DNA of 64,000 bases from Halorarum halophilum. Lineage in GTDB: Archaea; Halobacteriota; Halobacteria; Halobacteriales; Haloferacaceae. Below, piece after piece: positions 36,363-43,141 of this stretch; position 1 is the stretch's first letter, and the number at the start of each line of letters is the position of its first letter. The DNA is taken from the NCBI RefSeq assembly GCF_013401515.1, contig NZ_CP058529.1:744001-808000 (forward strand), in the 5' to 3' direction. The notes beneath the pieces were generated by a model. The model searched no databases and was not told the origin of the DNA. It worked only from the letters and a program-made list of their open reading frames with translations. The position numbers were made by a program, and so were the translations under genes.

Positions 36363-36773
36363 ATGAAGCGCCGGTCAGTTCTCGCCGTCCTCGGCGTCGG
36401 TGCCGGCGGGTGGATCGGATACGATCGATTCCGATCCGGTCGAGAGGGACGGATCTTCTGGCGGGAGATGGCAGTCGACGCCGGCGGAGAACCGGGGTCG
36501 TTGATCATCATGACCGTGTCGCGTGAATCCGATGGGACAGTGAGTCATACGATTCACGACGAGTACACGGACGCGTTCGACGACGGAACGTACGTTTCGA
36601 GGGATCTCCACCGCGCGCTCGAACGCGAGTTCGGCCCCGACGAACCCTACTACCTCGTTCGATACGGGGCCCACGACTGCAACGGTGTCCCCGGCGACGA
36701 GGGTGGCGACGCCGTCGAAGTATCGCGGAAGGAGTTCAACGATCTCCGGATCGGCGACTGCGTGAAGAAATAG
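36363..36773 (+). CDS. Hypothetical exported protein of atypical composition
   Basis: A 136-residue protein beginning 'MKRRSVLAVLGVGAGGWIGY', a short twin-arginine-like or Sec-like signal without a lipobox. The rest is a small alpha/beta domain ('PYYLVRYGAHDCNGVPGDEGG', 'EFNDLRIGDCVKK') with two Cys that could form a disulfide. TTATTA at 36333-36338 gives a leaderless start. Base use is lower in GC than that of neighbouring genes, and it lies just left of a tRNA-Tyr duplication scar, so it may be acquired. No family recognised. Confidence 0.7.
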   Translation: MKRRSVLAVLGVGAGGWIGYDRFRSGREGRIFWREMAVDAGGEPGSLIIMTVSRESDGTVSHTIHDEYTDAFDDGTYVSRDLHRALEREFGPDEPYYLVRYGAHDCNGVPGDEGGDAVEVSRKEFNDLRIGDCVKK

Positions 36774-36907
36774 ACCGGGGTCGGCGACCCGATTGCGAAA
36801 CACGCGAGGTCGGTGGCTGTACTCGGCAAAATTGGACCCCCGTAGATTCGATGCGAACGAGCGTCGAACTGCGCGCTATCCCGTGAATCCGGATGACATG
36901 GCTTCGA

Positions 36908-36929
36908 AGTCCGCCCTCCCCGAATTGAA
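36908..36929. repeat. Copy of tRNA-Tyr 3' end, possible attachment-site scar
   Basis: These 22 bases are identical to 37070-37091, which are the last 20 bases of tRNA-Tyr plus two flanking bases. The copy lies 162 bases beyond the tRNA on its 3' side, the arrangement left when an element integrates into a tRNA gene and regenerates its end. Only about 140 bases lie between the two copies, and no integrase is seen, so this would be a deleted remnant. Confidence 0.65.
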
Positions 36930-37071
36930 TACGCGGAGACGTTCCAGGCATGCGGCGCTTCGCGCCGTTCCGGGCGTGCGACTCCTCTCTTCAATTGGGC
37001 TCGGGGTGTACACGACGGCCGCCGCCGGCTCACTCGCTTCGCTCGTTCGCGGTGGCGGCGGCAGAATCGAG

Positions 37072-37145
37072 TCCGCCCTCCCCGAATTGAACGGGGGACA
37101 AGCCGATCTACAGTCGGCTGCTCTACCAGGCTGAGCTAAGGGCGG
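37072..37145 (-). tRNA. tRNA-Tyr (anticodon GUA)
   Basis: A 74-nucleotide cloverleaf: acceptor CCGCCCT/AGGGCGG with discriminator A, the archaeal C1-G72 identity pair, D arm GCTC-AGCCTGGTA-GAGC, anticodon arm GCCGA-CTGTAGA-TCGGC with GUA, variable loop TTGTC and T arm CCCCG-TTCAATT-CGGGG. No CCA encoded, no intron seen. TATA-like CTTAAG lies about 27 bases upstream on the minus strand. Confidence 0.96.
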
Positions 37146-37204
37146 CCCATCGTCTACTCGCCCGGTGGCGGACTTAAGGATTCTCATTCGTCGGGAGTTC
37201 GTCA

Positions 37205-37270
37205 CGCCGAACCATGCTCCCGTCGGGGGGTTTATCGCACCCGAACGAACCCGGCGGACACGGACGACGA
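37205..37270 (+). repeat. Duplicated promoter and start segment, copy A
   Basis: The first 34 bases (37205-37238) match 42291-42324 except for two, including the TATA-like GTTTATCGC. After a one-base length difference the likeness resumes over the start-codon region: ACG GAC GAC GA here against ATG GAC GAC GA at 42347. Copy A thus looks like the promoter and start of the 42347 gene with the start codon lost. No reading frame continues from it. Confidence 0.7.
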
Positions 37271-37308
37271 GCACGAACGGTACCCTCCGGTGCCGTCGGA
37301 ACCGAACG

Positions 37309-37367
37309 GCCGACCAGCACCGTCACTACGGGACGTAACCTGGTCGGCAACTGGAACGCTCTTTTTT
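37309..37367 (+). other. Hairpin followed by T6, possible small RNA end
   Basis: GCCGACCAG (37309-37317) and CTGGTCGGC (37340-37348) form a nine-base-pair stem with a 22-base loop, followed by T6 at 37362-37367. With the TATA box of copy A at 37231 a transcript of about 105 bases could be made. The T6 could instead be the TATA element of the gene at 37393 (26 to 31 bases upstream). Both readings remain open. Confidence 0.35.
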
Positions 37368-37392
37368 CCGAGATACCGTCGAATATCGGCGT

Positions 37393-38229
37393 ATGGCAAA
37401 CACGCCCCGCCGCTGGGTACTGGCACTGGCGCTCGTGATGGTGACGGCACCGGCGGCGGGTCCACTGGTCGCCGCCCAGGAGGGGGAGGACCGGTCGGAG
37501 CCGCCGGGGGTGACCGACGGGGAGCTGGACTCCTCGACGTCGTTGCTCCGGGCCCACACGTCGGCGCTCCTCGCGGACGGGTTCTCGGCGAACGGGTCGG
37601 CCAACGTGACGGTCTACCGGCGGGGCGTCCTCGTCGACGTCCACCGAACCGCGAACCGGTCCGTGGTGGTCGACGGTGCCGAGTACCGCCAGTCCCAGCA
37701 GACCGACGCGAAGGCTACCGTCGGGTCGGCCACCCGGGGGACGGAGTTCTGGGGGAACGACAGCGTCGAAGCCAGACAGCGGGTCGAGAACGGTCGGACG
37801 AGCTACGAGACAGGGGAGGGGAAGTCCAACGGTAGCCTCTCGGCGGCGTTCCTCATGCGGCCGTACCTCCGCTCGGCCACCTACACGGTGACCGACACCG
37901 GAACCGCGAACGGGAGCAGTTCGTCCGGCGAACCCATCGGCGGCGAGATGCGCTACACCCTCACCGCGACCGAACTGGAGAACGCGACCCACATCGAGAC
38001 CCAGCTTCCCAACGGCGCGTCCGACCCCCGCAACTTCAGCGCGACCGTCGTCGTTGACGAGGACGGGCGCATCCACGAGTTCGACGCCACCCTCGACTAC
38101 ACGATCAAGGGCAGCGACCGGACCCACACGATTTCGTTCGACCTCCAGGAACTCGGCGTCTCGTCGGTCTCCCGACCATCGTGGGTCGGCGAGGCCCTGG
38201 GGGAGACCGGCACTACAACCGGAACGTGA
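37393..38229 (+). CDS. Exported beta-rich protein rich in N-glycosylation sequons
   Basis: A 278-residue protein with a Sec signal peptide ('RRWVLALALVMVTAPAAGPLVAA', cleavage near residue 28) and no lipobox. The mature part begins 'TSLLRAHTSALLADGFSANGSANVTVYRRG', a layout seen in haloarchaeal DUF7537-like surface proteins, and holds at least eight N-x-S/T sequons ('NGS', 'NVT', 'NRS', 'NDS', 'NAT', 'NFS'), consistent with a glycosylated cell-surface protein. Function unknown. The neighbouring convergent gene encodes a membrane glycosyltransferase-like protein. Confidence 0.75.
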   Translation: MANTPRRWVLALALVMVTAPAAGPLVAAQEGEDRSEPPGVTDGELDSSTSLLRAHTSALLADGFSANGSANVTVYRRGVLVDVHRTANRSVVVDGAEYRQSQQTDAKATVGSATRGTEFWGNDSVEARQRVENGRTSYETGEGKSNGSLSAAFLMRPYLRSATYTVTDTGTANGSSSSGEPIGGEMRYTLTATELENATHIETQLPNGASDPRNFSATVVVDEDGRIHEFDATLDYTIKGSDRTHTISFDLQELGVSSVSRPSWVGEALGETGTTTGT

Positions 38230-38274
38230 CGGGGACGTGACGTGGACGACATCGCTGCTCCGTGCGTGCGGTAA

Positions 38275-39978
38275 CTACGCCGGAGACGGCCATAGCCGGG
38301 GCATGGAAGAGTCGGGGGCGGACGATGCTGACGCGTTGCCACGGCGACCGACCGCGAGGACGACGACCCCGTCGTTCACGTAGACGGGGCGGTAGCGGTC
38401 GTCGGCCACGAGGCCCCCGATCCGGCCGGGTGGCGGGCGGTACACGACGCCGTTGACCGTGTACGGCTCAGTGGGGACGTACAGGTAGTCGGGCTCGATC
38501 CCGTTCGCCCGGAGCTGTTTGGTGATACACGCGGCGGTGGGACAGTGGGAGATCCGTCGCTGGAGGCTGAACTGACGGGTGAACTCGTCGGCGCCGCGCC
38601 ACTCGACGCCCCAGTGGCTCGTCAGGATGGTCCGGTTCGCGAGGTAGGGGAACCACTCGGCGGCGTCGCCGAGGACGACGAACTCGGCGTCCGGGCCGGT
38701 GGTCCGCTCGAGGGCCTCCATCGCCTCGACGTCCGACTCGTCGACGTACTGCGGCTGGCTCGGGTTCCCGGGGTGCGTCTGGATCGCCCCTGCGGCGTAG
38801 AGGCCGCCGATTGCGGTGCTGGTGACCGCGAGGAGGACGGCCACGGCGACCCCGATCTGCTCCGGGCGCACGCGGTCCGGCCTCTGCACGTTGCCCAGCC
38901 TGTCGAGGAGTCGCGGGAGGCCGTGGGTGGTCGCGAACGCCGTCACCACCGCGCCGAGGAGGAACGCGAACCGTCCCTTCCACAGCGTCGCGCCGATCAC
39001 GAGGAACCAGCCCGGCAGGAGTACTCCTCGTGCGAGGAGCGTGTACGCGAAGGCCGCGATAACGAGCGCCAGCCAGACCCAGAGGACGAACTGGCCTGCC
39101 GGCGAGCCGGTCCCCGAACCGAGGGTGCTGAAGAGGACGGAGGCGACTCCACGCCCGGAGAGCAGGTCGACGAGCCGGCCGCCGATCCCGCCGTGCGTGC
39201 CCGCGGCCGCAGTGAACGGCCCAAGGCCGTGGGTGGTCGCGACCGTGACCAGCCAGGGGGACGCGAGCCCGACCCCGCCCCCGGCGACGATCGCCCCGTC
39301 CCGGAGCCCTCCCACCGTCCGGTCGAGGGCGACGTACAGCCAGAGGTAGCTGAGACCGAACGCGGCCGCGTACAGGGGGTGCGTGAGCATCGTGAGCCCG
39401 AACAGCCCCGCGGCGGGCCACAGCCACGACCGGGTTCGCTCCCCGAACAGCAGAACACCCGCGTAGAGACCGGTCAGCAGGAACAGGTAGGCCGGCGCCC
39501 GAACCACGCCGCCCGCGGACAGGTGCCACTGGAGTACCGGCGGCGACGTGGCTGCCAGCACCGTCGCCAGCGCCGCCTGCATGCGGGTGTCGAGCAGCGC
39601 CCGCGAGAGGAAGTAGGTCGGGACGACGGCGAGCGTCGAGACGAGCCCGGGGAGCACGCGCGCCAGCGTCAGCCCGTCGACCCCCGTCGCGTCCTGGACG
39701 ACTGCGAGCGCGTAGATCGCCAGCGGCGGATAGGCGAACGGGACGCCGTCCGCCGTGTAGCCCGGAACCGTCTCGGGCGGCAGGTAGCCGTGGCTGCTGA
39801 CGGCCGCCGCCATCGCGTGGAAGAGACCGGCGCCGTAGGACGGCAACGGGTGCGTCGAGAGGTAGGCCGCGTACACCAGCGCGCTCGCGGCTACTCCCGG
39901 GAGGAGGAAGACGGCGTCGGCGGTGGTGACGGCGACGTCGCGCTCGGTCGATGCCCGGAGATCTCCTATCGTGGCCAT
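38275..39978 (-). CDS. Polytopic membrane glycosyltransferase-like (GT-C) protein
   Basis: A 567-residue protein with about ten to twelve hydrophobic helices followed by a soluble C-terminal domain of about 150 residues. The first outward loop contains 'TADGVPFAYPPLAIYALAVV' after helix 1 and 'RVLPGLVSTLAVVPTYFLSRAL', the pattern of GT-C enzymes (family 39/oligosaccharyltransferase-like) that use lipid-linked sugars. The C-terminal domain carries 'EFVVLGDAAEWFPYLANRTILTSHWGVEW', typical of haloarchaeal homologues. Acceptor unknown; surface glycoproteins such as the neighbour are candidates. Confidence 0.7.
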   Translation of the reverse strand: MATIGDLRASTERDVAVTTADAVFLLPGVAASALVYAAYLSTHPLPSYGAGLFHAMAAAVSSHGYLPPETVPGYTADGVPFAYPPLAIYALAVVQDATGVDGLTLARVLPGLVSTLAVVPTYFLSRALLDTRMQAALATVLAATSPPVLQWHLSAGGVVRAPAYLFLLTGLYAGVLLFGERTRSWLWPAAGLFGLTMLTHPLYAAAFGLSYLWLYVALDRTVGGLRDGAIVAGGGVGLASPWLVTVATTHGLGPFTAAAGTHGGIGGRLVDLLSGRGVASVLFSTLGSGTGSPAGQFVLWVWLALVIAAFAYTLLARGVLLPGWFLVIGATLWKGRFAFLLGAVVTAFATTHGLPRLLDRLGNVQRPDRVRPEQIGVAVAVLLAVTSTAIGGLYAAGAIQTHPGNPSQPQYVDESDVEAMEALERTTGPDAEFVVLGDAAEWFPYLANRTILTSHWGVEWRGADEFTRQFSLQRRISHCPTAACITKQLRANGIEPDYLYVPTEPYTVNGVVYRPPPGRIGGLVADDRYRPVYVNDGVVVLAVGRRGNASASSAPDSSMPRLWPSPA

Positions 39979-40078
39979 CGAACCTCGGTCCTGGAAACAC
40001 CCTCGGGACGTGCGGGACCCGAACTGGGGGTTCGGGCGTACTGGGAGCGACTCGTCGATCGGGCGAGGCTGTGTCGGA

Positions 40079-41344
40079 TCATTCGTACCGAAGCGCGTCG
40101 ATCGGGTCAGTGCTGGCGGCGCTCCACGCGGGGTAGAGGCCGGCGAGGATGCCGACGACGATTCCGACGACGATGGAGAGGACGAACCACTCCGGGCGGA
40201 AGGCGAGCGGGAGGTTGATGAGTCGGGTGCCGACGTACCCGCCCAGCGCACCCGCGATCGCGCCGGTGACGGCCCCGATGAGTCCGAGCAGGACGGCCTC
40301 CAGGAGGAACAGCTGGAGGATGTCCCGCTTCTGGGCGCCGAGCGCCTTCATGATCCCGATCTCGCGGGTCCGTTCCGTGACGCTCACGAGCATGATGTTG
40401 GCGATGCCGATGGCGCCGACGACGAGCGAGATGACCGCGATGCCGGTGATGTAGGCGGTGAACGTGCTGCTGATGTCCTGGATCTGGTTGACGAGCTGGT
40501 CGTACGTGGTGACCCCGAACTGGGCGTCGGCCGGTTTCAGGATGCTGGCGTCGGACTGTTCACCGAGGTACTGGTGGATCCGTCCCTGGACGGCCTCCAC
40601 CTGCCCCGGGCTCTCCGCCTCGACGACGATCTGGTTGTAGACGCGCTGGCGGATGTCCTGTGTCGGGCTGACCCTCGTGTTGGCGTAGTAGGGGTCCGGC
40701 GGCGCGTAGATGGCCGGCTGGGGTTCCCGACCGATGAACGACTCGGTGGCGCCGCCCTCGTTCGACTGTTCCCGGACGATGCCGACGACTGTCGCGTTCA
40801 ACGGCTCGTTGTTCACGGCCCGGACGAACGTGATCCGGTCGCCGACGGAGACGTTCTCCTGGAACATCTGCGCGGCGCGCTCGTTGAGGACGACCTCCTC
40901 CTGACCAGTTCGGTAGGGACGGCCCTCGATGAACCTGAACCCCTTCATGGCGAAGTAGTTCGGCGTCGTGACCGAGACCCACTGGCGGGAGACGGAGGAG
41001 TTCTCGTGGGTTACAGACGACGAGACGATGCCCCCCTGCGGGGCGACACCGGCGACGCCATCGATTTCGCGTATCCGCTCGACGTCGTGGGTGGTGAAGA
41101 CGGTCTCCCCGCCGCTGACGCTGGGGAGACCACTGTCGGATCCGGATTCCGCCGAGACGTAGAGGATGTCCGCGTTGTCGCCGGCGATCGTCTGGACGAT
41201 GTCCGCCTGCAGGCCCGCGCCAAGCGTCACGAACGTGATGACCGCGGCGACGCCGATGACGACGCCGAGGGTGGTCAGAACGGACCGGAGCTTGTGGCTC
41301 CGGATGTTGAGCCAGCTGATACGGAACGTCTCTACGAAGTCCAT
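40079..41344 (-). CDS. ABC transporter permease, MacB/FtsX type
   Basis: A 421-residue MacB-like permease with one N-terminal helix ('RSVLTTLGVVIGVAAVITFV'), a large extracytoplasmic periplasmic-core domain (about residues 45-270), and three C-terminal helices with 'GAIGIANIMLVSVTERTREIGIMKALGA' and 'LYPAWSAASTDPIDALRYE', the FtsX signature ending. The start overlaps the end of the ATP-binding gene by 13 bases, confirming one operon. The pair probably exports a lipid or lipoprotein, or transmits force; no dedicated third component is present. Confidence 0.93.
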   Translation of the reverse strand: MDFVETFRISWLNIRSHKLRSVLTTLGVVIGVAAVITFVTLGAGLQADIVQTIAGDNADILYVSAESGSDSGLPSVSGGETVFTTHDVERIREIDGVAGVAPQGGIVSSSVTHENSSVSRQWVSVTTPNYFAMKGFRFIEGRPYRTGQEEVVLNERAAQMFQENVSVGDRITFVRAVNNEPLNATVVGIVREQSNEGGATESFIGREPQPAIYAPPDPYYANTRVSPTQDIRQRVYNQIVVEAESPGQVEAVQGRIHQYLGEQSDASILKPADAQFGVTTYDQLVNQIQDISSTFTAYITGIAVISLVVGAIGIANIMLVSVTERTREIGIMKALGAQKRDILQLFLLEAVLLGLIGAVTGAIAGALGGYVGTRLINLPLAFRPEWFVLSIVVGIVVGILAGLYPAWSAASTDPIDALRYE

Positions 41345-42090
41345 CGGTAATCGGCCTCCGTCCCCCCTCCGTCCTCGTCGGGCGAGGCGTCGGCGAGTTC
41401 CTCGATGCGCTCCAGTTCGCCGTCGAGGAGGTGGACGATGCGCTCCGCGTGTTCCGCGATGGGTCGCTCGTGGGTCACGAGGACGATGGTGTTGCCCGCC
41501 TCGTGGAGCTCCTCGAACACGCCCATGATGCGGGCGCCCGTCTCGGAGTCGAGGCTCCCCGTCGGCTCGTCGGCCAGTAACAGCGCGGGATCGTTGGCGA
41601 GCGAGCGGGCGATGGCGACCCGCTGGCGTTGACCGCCGGAGAGTTCGTTCGGGTGGTGGTCGCCGCGGTCGGACATGTCCATCCGTTCCAGCAGTTCTCT
41701 CGCCCGCTCCCGCCGCTGGGCGCGCGGGACGCCCTTGAACACCAGCGGCAGCGCGACGTTCTGGATCGCCGTGAGCTTCGGCATCAGGTTGAACTGCTGG
41801 AAGACGAAGCCCACCTTGTCGCGCCGGACCGTCGTGCGCTTGGCGTCGTCGAGGGTGGTGACGTCGACGCCGTCGACGTGGACGGTTCCCGTGGTCGGCC
41901 GGTCGAGGCAGCCGACGAGGTTCAGCAGGGTGCTCTTGCCCGAGCCGCTGGGCCCCATGATCGCGGTGTACGAGCCCCGCTGGAGGTCGAGGGAGACGCC
42001 GTTGAGCACCGGCACCGGTTCGCCGAGCTCGTAGACCTTGTGGACGTCCCTGACGGAGACGATGGCGTCTCCCTCCTCGCCGTTTCTCAT
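41332..42090 (-). CDS. ABC transporter ATP-binding protein, MacB/LolD type
   Basis: A 252-residue ATPase with Walker A 'GPSGSGKSTLLN', Q-loop 'GFVFQQFNLMP', signature 'LSGGQRQRVAIARSL', Walker B 'LLLADEPTGSLD' and H-loop 'VLVTHE', all of the LolD/MacB class. An acidic C-terminal tail follows. The start MRNGEEGDAIV is preferred; in-frame starts further up lack coding character. It is the first gene of the two-gene transporter operon. Confidence 0.94.
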   Translation of the reverse strand: MRNGEEGDAIVSVRDVHKVYELGEPVPVLNGVSLDLQRGSYTAIMGPSGSGKSTLLNLVGCLDRPTTGTVHVDGVDVTTLDDAKRTTVRRDKVGFVFQQFNLMPKLTAIQNVALPLVFKGVPRAQRRERARELLERMDMSDRGDHHPNELSGGQRQRVAIARSLANDPALLLADEPTGSLDSETGARIMGVFEELHEAGNTIVLVTHERPIAEHAERIVHLLDGELERIEELADASPDEDGGGTEADYRWTS

Positions 42091-42290
42091 CGTCGTAAGC
42101 ACCACAACTTGTAAACGTCCTTCGATAACCGGCGTGCCTGCACACGCCAGCAGCGTAATCGGCAAGCCAAAAACCGCCACCAGTAAGCGTATCTTACCGG
42201 GCGTGACGGGTGGCGTCACGGGGCATCGAATTCCTGAAAGCCGACCCGAGCGGACGGACGAACGAACTCCCGGTTACCTCCCGTTCGCCC

Positions 42291-42356
42291 CGCCGAACCA
42301 CGCTCCCGTCGGGGGATTTATCGCGTCCCGCCCACACCCGACCGACATGGACGACG
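42291..42356 (+). promoter_or_regulatory. Promoter of the 42347 gene, copy B of a duplicated segment
   Basis: ATTTATCGC (TATA at 42317-42322) lies 25 to 30 bases before ATG 42347, giving a leaderless transcript. The 34 bases 42291-42324 recur at 37205-37238 with two changes, and likeness continues around the start codon. Confidence 0.6.
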
Positions 42357-43132
42357 ACGGCAGACAGGCCACGTTCGGGGCCGACGGCGACCTCTCCGAC
42401 CGCGACCCCGACGCCGACGCCACGAACGACTTCGGCGACCCGAAGGGCTCCGACGAGACCGACGGCGGCTACAACCGCTACGCGGTCTCGAGCCTGCTCC
42501 AGAAGGCCGTCCGTCGCTCGGACGAGGAGGTCGCCGCCTGGGCAGCCTGGGAGCTCGCGCGGTCGGGGTTCGCGTGGAACCTCTGGGACCGGCTGACGCT
42601 CTACACCGTCGAGGACCTCCGCGCGGGCGAGGACGTCGCGCTGCTCGTCGAACGATACGAGGAACTCGCGACCGAGCGCTGGGAGCCGGCCGAGTGGCGC
42701 GGACGACTCTGCGCGATCCACGCCGCGCTCGCGTGCGCCCGTGCCACGTCGACGCGCGAAGGCCCCAACGCCGACGAGTACTTCCGGACCGTCGCGGAGG
42801 AGCGTGCTGAGGCACGGGACGCCGGTGAGGACCCGACTCACGACTTCCCGGTCGGCGAGTTCGAGCCTGGCGGCGAGTACGACGTCGCCTTCGACAAGCA
42901 CACCGGCGAGGGGTCGCGGCTCGGCCGCGGGACGCGCTTCTTCAAGGACCACGGCGCCCGTGTGGGGCCGGAAGGGGAGGGTGAACTGAGCGCCGAGTGG
43001 CAGCGTGAACTCATGCGGTCGCACGACGTGGAGTTCTCCGAAGAGGAGATCGAGTACGCAGTCGCGCCCGTCGAGGCGGACGACCGGTGGACGGAACCCG
43101 ACTTCGGGTCGGACACCGGGACCGAGGAGTAG
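42347..43132 (+). CDS. Helical protein resembling the C-terminal domain of RarA/MgsA
   Basis: A 261-residue acidic protein without an ATPase domain. 'NRYAVSSLLQKAVRRSDEEV' and 'AAWAAWELARSGFAWNLWDRL' parallel the tetramerisation region of RarA/MgsA clamp-loader-like ATPases ('[23 protein letters not shown]'), and 'HDFPVGEFEPGGEYDVAFDKHTGEGSRLGR' (split) parallels its C-terminal end. If so, this is a stand-alone version; the likeness is weak and by eye. It is convergent with the XPB-type helicase gene, stops nine bases apart. Confidence 0.6.
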   Translation: MDDDGRQATFGADGDLSDRDPDADATNDFGDPKGSDETDGGYNRYAVSSLLQKAVRRSDEEVAAWAAWELARSGFAWNLWDRLTLYTVEDLRAGEDVALLVERYEELATERWEPAEWRGRLCAIHAALACARATSTREGPNADEYFRTVAEERAEARDAGEDPTHDFPVGEFEPGGEYDVAFDKHTGEGSRLGRGTRFFKDHGARVGPEGEGELSAEWQRELMRSHDVEFSEEEIEYAVAPVEADDRWTEPDFGSDTGTEE

Positions 43133-43141
43133 CCCGTCCGG

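Noticed and set aside
40079-42145. Open frame apparently fusing the ABC permease with upstream sequence
   Set aside because: The upstream part is out of frame with the ATP-binding gene, which has all its motifs; the 13-base overlap explains the run without a fusion or frameshift.
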